From assembly GCA_030733815.1 (NCBI GenBank), contig JAUZQE010000007.1:52945-116944 (forward strand): 64,000 nucleotides of DNA. The letters run 5' to 3'. This DNA is from Yanghanlia caeni. GTDB lineage: Bacteria > Pseudomonadota > Gammaproteobacteria > Burkholderiales > Burkholderiaceae_B. How positions within the stretch are numbered: position 1 is the first letter of the stretch; each line of letters opens with the position of its first letter. A program made the position numbers and the translations under genes. Below are positions 32,631 through 41,203 of the stretch, piece by piece. The notes beneath the pieces were generated by a model. The model was given only the letters and a program-made list of their open reading frames with translations. It did no database searches and was not told the origin of the DNA.

Positions 32631-33329
32631 ATGGCCCAACAACTGACCCTCGACCTGCTTCCCCCCCCGCCGCCCTCGCTCGACAACTTCGTCGCCGGTC
32701 GCAACGGCCCTGCGCTCGACGCGCTGCGCCACTGCGCGCCCGGCCGCGCGGTGTACGTGTGGGGGCCGCACGGCGTGGGCCGCAGCCATCTGCTGCAAGC
32801 GGCCTGCCATCATGCGGGCGGCCTGTATTACCCGGCGGCCGGCAGCGCATCTGCCTTGCATGCGCTCGCCACGGGTGACACCCTGCCCGGGCCGCTGGTG
32901 GCCGTCGACGACATTCACGAGCTGAGTGCCGATGGCCAGGCCGCGCTTTTCGCGCTATATAACCGATGGCGGGAAGTCGCGTCGACCCGGCAGGCGTTCG
33001 CGCTGGTGACCGCGGGCGACCGTGCGCCTCTTGCGCTCGAACTGCGGGAAGACCTGCGCACGCGGCTCGGCTGGGATCTGGTATTCCGGCTGGAACAACT
33101 CACCGACGAAGAGCGGGCCCGGGCATTACAGAGCCGCGCTGCCGACCGGGGGCTGGATCTCGCCCCGGAGGTCATCAGCTGGCTGCTCACGCATCACGAC
33201 CGCGACATGAGCCGGCTGAGCGCGCTGGTGGATGCCCTCGACCGCTATTCTCTCGCCCGCCACCGTGCCATCACCCTGCCTCTGCTCAAAGACCTTCTCG
33301 CCAACAACCGGAATTCCGAACACACTTGA
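32631..33329 (+). CDS. hda: DnaA regulatory inactivator Hda
   Basis: A 232-aa AAA+ DnaA homolog that, with the sliding clamp, promotes hydrolysis of DnaA-ATP after initiation. The N-terminus carries a clamp-binding motif (QLTLDLL, residues 4-10), then a DnaA-like P-loop region (VWGPHGVGRSHLLQA) with degenerate residues, the VDDIHEL Walker B and the FRLEQLTDEERARAL lid. Start 32631 places the clamp motif at the N-terminus; an in-frame GTG at 32601 would add ten residues. It is divergent from purM, the usual layout, and six bases before the HAD gene. Confidence 0.9.
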   Translation: MAQQLTLDLLPPPPPSLDNFVAGRNGPALDALRHCAPGRAVYVWGPHGVGRSHLLQAACHHAGGLYYPAAGSASALHALATGDTLPGPLVAVDDIHELSADGQAALFALYNRWREVASTRQAFALVTAGDRAPLALELREDLRTRLGWDLVFRLEQLTDEERARALQSRAADRGLDLAPEVISWLLTHHDRDMSRLSALVDALDRYSLARHRAITLPLLKDLLANNRNSEHT

Positions 33330-33335
33330 GACGCA

Positions 33336-34037
33336 ATGACCTCTTTCAAACGCCTTGTGCTTTTTGACCTCGATCACACGCTGCTGCCGCTTGACAGTGA
33401 TTATCAATGGGCTGATTTCCTTGCCCGAACTGGCCGCGCGGGTGACCCCGCCGAGGCGCAACGCCGCAATGAAGAACTGATGGAGCGCTACAACGCCGGT
33501 GAGCTCACCGCCGAGCAGTCCGCCGAGTTCATGCTGGGCCTGCTGGCCCGTGCGAGCCTGCCCGACCTTGCGCTGTGGCACGAGGCCTTCATGTGCGAAG
33601 TGATCCGTCCGGCCATCCGTGACAACGCCGTCGAACTGGTGCAGCAGCACATGACCCGCGGCGACCTGTGTGCCATCGTGACGGCCACCAACGACTTCGT
33701 CACAGCACCCATCGCCCGGGCGTTCGGGATTCCGCATCTCATTGCCACCAACGCCGAGCTGCGCAATGGCCGGTATACCGGTCGCATCGAGGGCGTGCCC
33801 AGCTTCCAGGCGGGCAAGATCGTGCGTGTCGACGAGTGGCTGCGCGGCAAGGGGCTCACCCGCGACGATTTTGCCGAAACCTGGTTCTACAGTGATTCGC
33901 CCAACGATCTGCCCTTGCTCGAGGTGGTGAGTCACCCCGTGGCCACCAACCCCAGTGCCACCCTGCGCCAAATCGCGCAGCAGCGCGGCTGGCGCGTGCT
34001 CGATCTGTTTCTGGAAATGCAGGACGCCAAGTCGTGA
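33336..34037 (+). CDS. HAD-IB family phosphatase (SerB/CicA-like)
   Basis: A 233-aa haloacid dehalogenase-type hydrolase. Motif I is LVLFDLDHTLLP at residue 7 with the DxD pair, motif II is VTATNDF, and the C-terminal motif is YSDSPNDLPLLEVV. The cap domain (residues 30-90) is helical, as in subfamily IB (phosphoserine phosphatase-like). The physiological substrate is not evident; phosphoserine and histidinol phosphate are both acted on by relatives. It sits between hda and pcnB and is likely co-transcribed with hda. Confidence 0.85.
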   Translation: MTSFKRLVLFDLDHTLLPLDSDYQWADFLARTGRAGDPAEAQRRNEELMERYNAGELTAEQSAEFMLGLLARASLPDLALWHEAFMCEVIRPAIRDNAVELVQQHMTRGDLCAIVTATNDFVTAPIARAFGIPHLIATNAELRNGRYTGRIEGVPSFQAGKIVRVDEWLRGKGLTRDDFAETWFYSDSPNDLPLLEVVSHPVATNPSATLRQIAQQRGWRVLDLFLEMQDAKS

Positions 34038-34119
34038 TGCGCTCGGCCTGCATTCATGGCACACGGCGCCCGGCAGCTGCGCCACACATGCCCGCGCAAT
34101 GCATTCACGCCTGAGGCCA

Positions 34120-34125
34120 TAAAAT
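34120..34125 (+). promoter_or_regulatory. -10-like element 6 bases before the pcnB ATG
   Basis: TAAAAT, then ACGCCC, then ATG; no Shine-Dalgarno sequence. This is the clearest of several such arrangements in the window. Confidence 0.45.
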
Positions 34126-34131
34126 ACGCCC

Positions 34132-35502
34132 ATGCTTCCTCAAACAATAAAGAAATTCGTCACCCGCCTGTTCCCGGCGCCGCGCCGCGGGCCGGAACGA
34201 CTTCCTGTCGAAAAGCACGGCATCGACCGCCGCCACGTCTCGCGCCACGCCATCAAGGTATGTGAAGTGCTGCGCCAGCATGGCTTCGAGGCTTATGTCG
34301 TGGGCGGCGCGGTGCGCGACCTGATCGTGGGCCTGCAACCCAAGGATTTCGACGTCGCCACCAACGCCACGCCGGAACAGATCAAGCCACTGTTTCGTCG
34401 GGCCCGCATCATCGGGCGGCGCTTTCGCCTCGTGCACGTAGTGTTCGGGCCCGAGATCATCGAAACCGCCACCTTCCGCGCCGCATCGACCCCGGGCAAC
34501 GGGCACACCGATGAGCACGGTCGCATTCTGCGCGACAACGAATACGGCACGCACGAAGAAGACGCCGCGCGGCGCGACTTTACGCTGAATGCCCTCTACT
34601 ACGACCCGATCAGCCAGGAAGTCATCGACTTTCACCGTGGCGTGGCCGATCTCAAGAATCGGGTCGTGCGCATGATCGGTGACCCCGAGCAGCGTTATCG
34701 CGAAGACCCGGTTCGCATGCTGCGCGCGGTACGGTTTGCATCGAAGCTTTCGGCCACCATCGAGCCGGCCACGCTTGCCCCCATCCGCAAACTGGCGCCG
34801 CTCATCGAACACGTTCCGGCCTCGCGCCTGTTCGACGAAACGCTCAAGCTGCTCACCTGCGGGCATGCCATGGACTGCCTGCGCAAGCTGCGCGAAGTGG
34901 GTCTGCACCAAGACCTGATGCCCCTGCTGGACGTCGTCTTCAACGTGCCCGAAGGCGAAGCCTTCGTCGATCTTGCGCTGGCGCGTACCGACACACGGGT
35001 GCGCACGGGCAAGCCGGTCAGCCCAAGCTTTCTGTTTGCCGCCCTGCTCTGGAAGCTGGTGAATCAGCGCTGGCAGGCACTGGTCGAAGCAGGCGGGCAT
35101 GCCACGCAGTCTCTGCTCGAGGCCGCAGACTCGGTTCTCGATGAACAGGCGCGCAAGATGGCTATACAACGTAGATTCATAGCCGACATACGCGAAATCT
35201 GGTTCATGCAGGCGCGCTTCGAGCGGGTGAGCGCCAAGGCCATCTGGCGCATGCTCGAGCAGCCGCGCTTTCGCGCCGCCGTCGACTTCCTGCAGCTGCG
35301 GGCCGAGGCACGCGAAGTCGACAGCGTCATGGCCCAATGGTGGATGGATCTGGCCAACGCCGAACACGACGAACGCGGGCCCATGATCGAAAGTTACCAG
35401 GCGCAGCATCGCGACCGCGCGCCGGCGCTGCGCAAACGGCGCCGCCGGCCACGCCGGCGCCGCAGCAGCTCGGCCACGCCTGCCGGAAATCCCGCCCAAT
35501 GA
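34132..35502 (+). CDS. pcnB: Poly(A) polymerase I
   Basis: The 456-aa class II nucleotidyltransferase adds 3' poly(A) tails that mark RNA for decay. The catalytic head has VVGGAVRDLIVGLQPKDFDVATNATPEQ (first part VVGGAVRDLIVGLQPKD with the FDVATNA carboxylates), RRFRLVHVVFG and RRDFTLNALYYDP. The body and C-terminal segment follow, ending in an Arg-rich tail (KRRRRPRRRRSSS). N-terminal PRRGPERLPVEKHGI distinguishes PcnB from CCA-adding enzymes. Its stop overlaps folK (ATGA), a classic pcnB-folK pair. Confidence 0.94.
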   Translation: MLPQTIKKFVTRLFPAPRRGPERLPVEKHGIDRRHVSRHAIKVCEVLRQHGFEAYVVGGAVRDLIVGLQPKDFDVATNATPEQIKPLFRRARIIGRRFRLVHVVFGPEIIETATFRAASTPGNGHTDEHGRILRDNEYGTHEEDAARRDFTLNALYYDPISQEVIDFHRGVADLKNRVVRMIGDPEQRYREDPVRMLRAVRFASKLSATIEPATLAPIRKLAPLIEHVPASRLFDETLKLLTCGHAMDCLRKLREVGLHQDLMPLLDVVFNVPEGEAFVDLALARTDTRVRTGKPVSPSFLFAALLWKLVNQRWQALVEAGGHATQSLLEAADSVLDEQARKMAIQRRFIADIREIWFMQARFERVSAKAIWRMLEQPRFRAAVDFLQLRAEAREVDSVMAQWWMDLANAEHDERGPMIESYQAQHRDRAPALRKRRRRPRRRRSSSATPAGNPAQ

Positions 35503-36083
35503 GCTCGGGCGTACACACACCGGGCAACCCGGCCGACGAAGCTTTCTACGACCCGGGCGCGTTTTTGCGCTCCCCGCGGCGCGTCACGGCCTACATCGGC
35601 ATGGGCGCCAACCTGGGCGACACCCGCGCCACGCTCGAGGCCGCCACGGCAGACATCGCGGCGCTGCCACAGGTGCATGCCCCGGAACGTTCACCGTTTT
35701 ATCGCAGCGCGCCGGTCAATGCCGCCGGGCCCGATTTTCTGAACGCGGTGCTGAAAATCGAAACGACGCTCGAAGCTGAAGATCTGCTGCGCGCGCTGCA
35801 CGCCATCGAAAACCGTCATGGCCGCAACCGCCCGTACCTGAACGCGCCTCGCACGCTCGATCTCGACCTGCTGCTGCACGGCGATGAAATGCGGGAAACC
35901 GCCTTTCTGACCCTGCCGCATCCACGCATGCATCTGCGTGCCTTCGTTCTGCAGCCCTTGTACGATCTTGCGCCCGATCTGCGGTTGCCACAGGGCTCTG
36001 TCAAGGCGCTCCTGGCCGCCTGCAGCGACCAGGCGCTCGAACGCCTGACCGACGACGTGCCGCCCGCGCCGCAGGCAAGCTAA
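35499..36083 (+). CDS. folK: HPPK, 6-hydroxymethyl-7,8-dihydropterin pyrophosphokinase
   Basis: A 194-aa HPPK giving the pterin pyrophosphate used by FolP. After an N-terminal extension of about 30 residues, the enzyme core begins TAYIGMGANLGDTRATLEAA. It continues with SPFYRSAPV, the RPYLNAPRTLDLDLLLHG ATP/Mg site (two Asp) and LPHPRMHLRAFVLQPL. The ATG at 35499 overlaps the pcnB stop, so the longer open frame inside pcnB is rejected. It converges with the CitE-like gene with a single base between stop codons. Confidence 0.94.
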   Translation: MSSGVHTPGNPADEAFYDPGAFLRSPRRVTAYIGMGANLGDTRATLEAATADIAALPQVHAPERSPFYRSAPVNAAGPDFLNAVLKIETTLEAEDLLRALHAIENRHGRNRPYLNAPRTLDLDLLLHGDEMRETAFLTLPHPRMHLRAFVLQPLYDLAPDLRLPQGSVKALLAACSDQALERLTDDVPPAPQAS

Positions 36084-36084
36084 C

Positions 36085-36909
36085 TTACGCCGGTACCGCC
36101 AATATACGACGCGCCCGTTCGATTACCGGAGCGTCAACCATTCTGCCGTCGACCTGAAACGCCGCTGCACCGGTGCGCTCGAACTCGGCCACCACCCGCC
36201 GCGCCCAGTCGCGCTCGGCTTCGGAAGGCGCAAACGCGGCATGAACGACCGCAACCTGTGCCGGATGGATGCACATCGCGCCGGCAAAGCCCATGTCACG
36301 GATCAGTGCAGCGGTATTGGCCAGCGCCTCGGTATTGCGAAAATCGGGCTGAACGCCGTCCAGGGGAGCCAGAATGCCGGCCGCCGCACTTGCCAGAATC
36401 ATGCGGCAACGCACGTGATCGAGCATGACGCGCGCACCGGGGGTCTCGGGCCGCGTGCCGGTATCGAGCATCAAATCAAGATAACCAAAGGCAAGACGTG
36501 ACGTGCCTTCTGCAGCAGCGATCGACTCGAGCCCCAGAACCCCGCACGCGCTTTCAATGATGGGCAATACCGGCTTGCCGCAGGCCTGGCGCACACGTTC
36601 GACCTGGTCCGCCCTTTCCGTCTTCGGCAGCACCACCGTCGTAATGTTCGGCAGATCGCGGCAAAGCGCCATGTCGGCATCAAACCACTCACTTTCGACG
36701 GCATTGCAACGCACCATGAAGGGGGCATCGGGATGCGCCGCGGCGAAGTGCCTGATTTGTTCGCGGGCCGACGCCTTGGCGGCGGGCTCAACGGCATCTT
36801 CAAGGTCGATGATCACGGCATCGGCACCGGCGGCCAGTGCCTTGGCATAGCGATCGGCGCGGCTGCCCGGCACGAACAGCGCCGTGCGCAAAACGGGTTG
36901 GAGAGTCAT
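36085..36909 (-). CDS. HpcH/HpaI aldolase-citrate lyase family protein (CitE-like)
   Basis: A 274-aa TIM-barrel lyase of the CitE-like group (citramalyl-CoA, malyl-CoA or HMG-CoA lyases). It shows LFVPGSRADRYAKALAAGAD at the N-terminus, VIIDLEDAV (metal-site Glu and Asp), FMVRCNA, VVLPKTERADQ, IESACGVLGLE, the acidic FGYLDLMLDTG loop and MCIHPAQVAVV. No other citrate lyase subunits are nearby, so it is free-standing. It is the last gene of a four-gene minus unit with an acyl-CoA synthetase 9 bases upstream, suggesting it cleaves a hydroxyacyl-CoA made there. The exact substrate is unknown. Confidence 0.88.
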   Translation of the reverse strand: MTLQPVLRTALFVPGSRADRYAKALAAGADAVIIDLEDAVEPAAKASAREQIRHFAAAHPDAPFMVRCNAVESEWFDADMALCRDLPNITTVVLPKTERADQVERVRQACGKPVLPIIESACGVLGLESIAAAEGTSRLAFGYLDLMLDTGTRPETPGARVMLDHVRCRMILASAAAGILAPLDGVQPDFRNTEALANTAALIRDMGFAGAMCIHPAQVAVVHAAFAPSEAERDWARRVVAEFERTGAAAFQVDGRMVDAPVIERARRILAVPA

Positions 36910-36918
36910 GATTGAGGT

Positions 36919-38574
36919 TTACGTCTTCTTTGGTTCAATTGACGCACCGGCAGATTGCGCGGCTCGCCGGCGCAGTTCGTTACGGATGACCTTCCCGGTG
37001 GTGGTCATGGGCAGGGTCTCGAGGAACGCGATCTCGCGCGGGTATTCATGCGCGGCCAGTCGCTGGCGCACCCAGTCCTGCAGTTCGGCCACCAGGGCAT
37101 CGCCCGGTGCGTAGTCGGGCCGAAGAACGACGTAGGCCATGACGATCTCGGTGCGCAGCGGATCGGGCTTGCCTACCACGGCCGCCATCTGCACGGCCGG
37201 GTGCTGCAACAGGCAGTCTTCGATCTCGCCCGGACCAATACGGTAACCCGACGAGGTGATGACGTCGTCGTTGCGCCCCACAAAGCTGAGTCGCCCGTCG
37301 GGGCGACGCCAGCCTACGTCGCCGGTGATGAGCCAGCGCTTCACGTACTTGGCACGGGTGGCGTCGGGGTTGTTCCAGTATTCGAGAAACATGACCGGGT
37401 CGGGGCTGCGCACGGCGATATTGCCCTGCTCGCCGTCGGGCACCGGTGTTCCCGCGTCGTCGACGATGGCCAGCTCGTGGCCCGGCACGGGAAAGCCCAT
37501 TGCGCCGGGCACCGGCTCTTCCAGTGCGGCGCAGCTGGAAACGATCATGTTGCACTCGGTCTGGCCGTAGAACTCGTTGATCGTGACGCCCAGGTTCTTG
37601 CGGCCCCAGTCGAGCAGCTCCGCACCCAGCGATTCCCCACCGCTTGCCACGCTGCGAAGCTGGAATGACCAGCGCTCGCGGGGTTGCTCCACGCCGCGCA
37701 GCATCTTGAGCGCAGTGGGAGGAATGAAGGCGTTGCGCACGCCGAAATCCTGCAGCAGCTGGTAGGCGGCTTCGGGCTGAAACTTCTCGAACCGCCGCGC
37801 CACGACCGGTACACCATGGTGCAGGGCCGGCATCAGCACGTCGAGCAGGCCACCGATCCATGCCCAGTCGGCAGGCGTCCAGATACGGTCGCCGGGTTGC
37901 GGAAAGAAGTCGTGACTCATTTCGACACCCGGCAGATGCCCGAGCAGCACCCGGTGCGCATGCAGCGCACCTTTGGGTTGCCCGGTGGTTCCCGACGTAT
38001 AGATGATGAGTGCTGGATCGTCGGCAGAGGTGTCGACCGGATCGAATTGCGGCGAGGCCGCGGCCATTTCGGCGCGCAGGTCAACGCCCGTGTCGCAGGG
38101 CCCGTCGATGCACAGCACCGACGTCAGGGCCGGCAGGTCGCTGCGCAACGCTGCCAGCCGCGCCGCGCCCCGCGTATCGGTGATGACGCAGCGTGCACCC
38201 GAATCGCTCAGGCGATACGCCAGAGCGTCGGCTCCAAACAGGGTGAAAAGCGGAATCGAAATGGCGCCAAGTTTGTGAACCGCGATGTGGCCATAGGCCG
38301 TCTCGGGGCACTGTGGCAGCAGAATCGCGACACGATCGCCCCGCTCGACACCCTGCGCGCGCAGCACGTTCGCAAGGCGGTTCGAGCAGTCGCGCAGGCG
38401 GCCGAAGGTGTATTCATCGACACTGCCGTCTGCGGCAGCATGGATGAGCGCGAGGCGATCCGGCTCGCGCGCGGCCCATTTGTCGCAGACATCCACCCCC
38501 ATGTTGTAGCGCTCGGGAATCTGCCAGGCAAAGCGCTCGCGCAGCTCGGGGTAGGTGTCTGCAGCCTTTAGCAC
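36919..38574 (-). CDS. AMP-forming acyl-CoA synthetase (ANL superfamily)
   Basis: A 551-aa carboxylate-CoA ligase. ANL motifs are IIYTSGTTGQPKGALHAH (P-loop), EFYGQTECN, the GDVGWRRPDGRLSFVGRNDDVI region (GDVGWRRPDG with hinge FVGRNDD) and the catalytic lysine in PMTTTGKVIRNELRR. The sequence resembles medium-chain/benzoate-type synthetases. The frame opens inside the fumarase gene; the GTG at 38574 is chosen because AAAGG lies 7-8 bases upstream and it sits 11 bases past the fumarase stop. The ligand cannot be named. The gene links the hydratases upstream to the CitE-like lyase downstream. Confidence 0.9.
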   Translation of the reverse strand: MLKAADTYPELRERFAWQIPERYNMGVDVCDKWAAREPDRLALIHAAADGSVDEYTFGRLRDCSNRLANVLRAQGVERGDRVAILLPQCPETAYGHIAVHKLGAISIPLFTLFGADALAYRLSDSGARCVITDTRGAARLAALRSDLPALTSVLCIDGPCDTGVDLRAEMAAASPQFDPVDTSADDPALIIYTSGTTGQPKGALHAHRVLLGHLPGVEMSHDFFPQPGDRIWTPADWAWIGGLLDVLMPALHHGVPVVARRFEKFQPEAAYQLLQDFGVRNAFIPPTALKMLRGVEQPRERWSFQLRSVASGGESLGAELLDWGRKNLGVTINEFYGQTECNMIVSSCAALEEPVPGAMGFPVPGHELAIVDDAGTPVPDGEQGNIAVRSPDPVMFLEYWNNPDATRAKYVKRWLITGDVGWRRPDGRLSFVGRNDDVITSSGYRIGPGEIEDCLLQHPAVQMAAVVGKPDPLRTEIVMAYVVLRPDYAPGDALVAELQDWVRQRLAAHEYPREIAFLETLPMTTTGKVIRNELRRRAAQSAGASIEPKKT

Positions 38575-38585
38575 GGGAAGACCTT

Positions 38586-40115
38586 TCAGTTCACCGGAAC
38601 CAGAGGGATCATCTCGGTGATCCGGGCCTTCCATTTGGCCGGGCCGGTCTCGTGCACCGACTCGCCCGAGGCGTCGACGGCCACGGTAACGGGCATGTCC
38701 TTCACCTCGAATTCGTAAATGGCCTCCATGCCGAGGTCTTCGAACGCCACGACCCGCGCGTTGCGAATGGCCTTGGACACCAGGTAGGCGGCCCCCCCCA
38801 CCGCCATGAGGTAGGCCGACTTGTGCTGACGAATGGCGTCGATGGCGACCGGGCCGCGCTCGGCCTTGCCGACCATGGCGATCAGGCCGGTTTTCTCGAG
38901 CATCATGCCCGTGAACTTGTCCATGCGGGTGGCGGTGGTGGGGCCGGCGGGGCCGACCACTTCGTCACGCACGGGATCGACGGGGCCCACGTAGTAAATG
39001 ATGCGGTTGGTGAAGTCGACCGGCAGAGGCTCGCCCGCTTCCAGCATGTCTTGAATACGCTTGTGCGCGGCGTCGCGGCCCGTGAGCATCTTGCCCGACA
39101 GCAGCAGGGTCTGGCCCGGCTTCCAGCTGGCCACCTCCTCTGGTGTGAGCGTATCGAGATTGACCTGCGTGGATTTGTTGTAGTCGGGTGCCCACTGCAC
39201 GTCGGGCCAGTTGGACATGGCCGGCGGCGTCAGCACGGCCGGACCACTGCCGTCAAGCTCGAAGTGCACATGACGGGTGGCGGCGCAGTTCGGAATCATG
39301 GCAACGGGCTTGGAAGCCGCGTGAGTTGGAAACGTGTTGATCTTCACGTCGAGCACGGTGGTGAGCCCGCCGAGGCCCTGCGCGCCAATACCCAGGGCGT
39401 TGACCTTTTCGTACAGCTCGATACGCAGCTCTTCGAGCTTGTTCTGCGGGCCGCGCTGCAGCAGCTCGAACATGTCGATGTCTTCCATGAGGGCCTGCTT
39501 GGCCATCAGCATGGCCTTTTCGGCCGTACCGCCGACACCGATGCCCAGCATGCCCGGCGGGCACCAGCCCGCGCCCATGGTGGGCACCGTTTTCAGCACC
39601 CAGTCGACCAGCGAATCGCTGGGATTGAGCATGACGAACTTGGTCTTGTTTTCGGAACCGCCACCCTTGGCGGCAACCTGCACGTCGACGCGGTCGCCCT
39701 GGACCAGCTCGACGCTGACGATACAGGGCGTGTTGTCGCGCGTATTCTTGCGCGTGAAGAGGGGGTCGGCGAGCACCGAGGCACGCAGTGGGTTGTCGGG
39801 ATTCAGGTAGCCGCGACGCACGCCTTCATCGCATAGTTCCTGGATGCTGCGCTGGGTGTCGAAGCGCACGTTCATGCCGATCTTGAGGAAGACGTTGACG
39901 ATGCCGGTGTCCTGGCAGATGGGCCGCTTGCCTTCGGCACACATGCGCGAGTTGGTCAGAATCTGGGCGATCGCGTCTTTCGCGGCCGGATTCTGCTCGC
40001 GCTCGTAGGCGCGCGCCAGGTGCTGGATGTAGTCGGCCGGGTGGTAGTAGCTGATGAACTGCACCGCATCAGCAATGGATTGGATGAAGTCGTCTTCTTT
40101 GATCAGGGTGGTCAT
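38586..40115 (-). CDS. Class I (iron-sulfur) fumarate hydratase, possibly mesaconase
   Basis: A 509-aa homodimer-type fumarase. The three expected cluster cysteines are C67 (ICQDTGI), C185 (GWCPPGMLG) and C277 (PNCAATRH). The N-terminal alpha domain and the C-terminal beta domain with FTGMMLEKTGLIAMVGKAERG (quoted in part: TGMMLEKTGLIAMVGKAE) are fused, as in E. coli FumA/FumB. Enzymes of this class in Burkholderia also hydrate mesaconate to citramalate. It lies 92 bases after the crotonase gene and 11 before the CoA synthetase, so a catabolic role is at least as likely as a TCA-cycle one. Confidence 0.92.
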   Translation of the reverse strand: MTTLIKEDDFIQSIADAVQFISYYHPADYIQHLARAYEREQNPAAKDAIAQILTNSRMCAEGKRPICQDTGIVNVFLKIGMNVRFDTQRSIQELCDEGVRRGYLNPDNPLRASVLADPLFTRKNTRDNTPCIVSVELVQGDRVDVQVAAKGGGSENKTKFVMLNPSDSLVDWVLKTVPTMGAGWCPPGMLGIGVGGTAEKAMLMAKQALMEDIDMFELLQRGPQNKLEELRIELYEKVNALGIGAQGLGGLTTVLDVKINTFPTHAASKPVAMIPNCAATRHVHFELDGSGPAVLTPPAMSNWPDVQWAPDYNKSTQVNLDTLTPEEVASWKPGQTLLLSGKMLTGRDAAHKRIQDMLEAGEPLPVDFTNRIIYYVGPVDPVRDEVVGPAGPTTATRMDKFTGMMLEKTGLIAMVGKAERGPVAIDAIRQHKSAYLMAVGGAAYLVSKAIRNARVVAFEDLGMEAIYEFEVKDMPVTVAVDASGESVHETGPAKWKARITEMIPLVPVN

Positions 40116-40148
40116 GATGCTCTTGCCGGAAATGGAGTAAGGACGGAA

Positions 40149-40187
40149 TCCGCCCGGGAACGAAATTGGGCGGGCGGAGCCGCCCGC
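40149..40187 (-). other. Two mutually exclusive hairpins before the fumarase gene
   Basis: Hairpin A pairs 40170-40176 with 40181-40187 (7 bp). The segment 40172-40178 can instead pair perfectly with 40149-40155 (7 bp). Neither is followed by a T-run. This could be an RNA switch, or simply GC-rich self-complementarity. Confidence 0.3.
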
Positions 40188-40207
40188 AGCGTATTGGGTG
40201 CAGCGTG

Positions 40208-40975
40208 CTACTTGCCGGTCCAGACCGGCTTGCGCTTCTCGGCGAACGCCCTCGCGCCTTCTCTGGCGTCGTCAGACGTGAAGATGTGCGCGATCATGGG
40301 GCGCTGCAGATCAAACATGTCGTTCGGCCGCCAGTTGCGCGATTCCGCAATGATGCGCTTGGCGGTCTGCACGGCAAGGGGGCCGTTCTCGGCAATGCCC
40401 CGGGCCATTTCGAGCGCGGCGTCGAGCGCCGTGCCGGGCTCGACGAGCCGGTTCACCAGGCCGTAATGATGCAGCCGCTCGGCGGTCATCATATCGCCCG
40501 TGAGAACGGCCTCCATGGCGATATGGTAGGGAATGCGTGCAGGCAGGCGAACCATGCCGCCCGAGCCGGGAACCAGGCCGCGCTTGACTTCGGGCAGGCC
40601 GAACGTGGCATTGCGGGCCGCCACGATCAGGTCGCATGCAAGGGCCACTTCGCAACCGCCGGCCAGCGCGTAGCCTTCGACGGCGGCGATAAGCGGCTTG
40701 CGCGGCGGGCGCTCGCAGATGCCTGCAAAGCCACGATCGCCCACGTAGGGCCTCTCGCCCGTGGCGGCAAACGCCTTGAGATCCATGCCCGAACAGAACG
40801 TGTTGCCCGCACCCGTGAGTACGCCGATGGCGAGATCAGGGCTGCTGTCGAGCTGATCGAGCGCCGCGGCAAGCGCCTGGGCCACCTCGAGATTGACGGC
40901 ATTGCGGGCCTGAGGGCGGTCGATCGTGATGACCAGCACCCGCTCCACGGGTTCGACTTTCACCAGTTCTGACAT
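40208..40975 (-). CDS. Enoyl-CoA hydratase/isomerase (crotonase family)
   Basis: A 255-aa crotonase. Both hydratase glutamates are present, E109 in ALAGGCEVALACDL and E129 in FGLPEVKRGLVPGSGG, so it is likely an active hydratase rather than a hydrolase. Other marks are the NTFCSGMDLKAF oxyanion loop and a C-terminal region ending EKRKPVWTGK. The ATG at 40975 has AAGGAAG 5 bases upstream. It is the first gene of the crotonase-fumarase-CoA synthetase-CitE-like unit and diverges from glyQ. Confidence 0.9.
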   Translation of the reverse strand: MSELVKVEPVERVLVITIDRPQARNAVNLEVAQALAAALDQLDSSPDLAIGVLTGAGNTFCSGMDLKAFAATGERPYVGDRGFAGICERPPRKPLIAAVEGYALAGGCEVALACDLIVAARNATFGLPEVKRGLVPGSGGMVRLPARIPYHIAMEAVLTGDMMTAERLHHYGLVNRLVEPGTALDAALEMARGIAENGPLAVQTAKRIIAESRNWRPNDMFDLQRPMIAHIFTSDDAREGARAFAEKRKPVWTGK

Positions 40976-41153
40976 GGGGACTTCCTTGTTGGGGCGGCGC
41001 TCGCCGCGTGATCGGTTCGCAGACAACCGTATATCATACGACCATTCCCACGGCGCATCACCCCGTGGGCGCTGCACGGTGCCACCCCGTCCGGCAGCCG
41101 GCATCCCGGCCCTGCCAGCCACGTGGCCGCCTCACCTGCGCAGCGGAACCCGC

Positions 41154-41159
41154 TAAAAT
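41154..41159 (+). promoter_or_regulatory. -10 element of glyQ
   Basis: TAAAAT in the context CGCTAAAATC lies 44 bases before the glyQ ATG. No clear -35 was seen. Confidence 0.4.
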
Positions 41160-41203
41160 CAAGGAATTTTGCGGCCCGCCGCGCCTACCTCAGCCATACG
41201 TAC

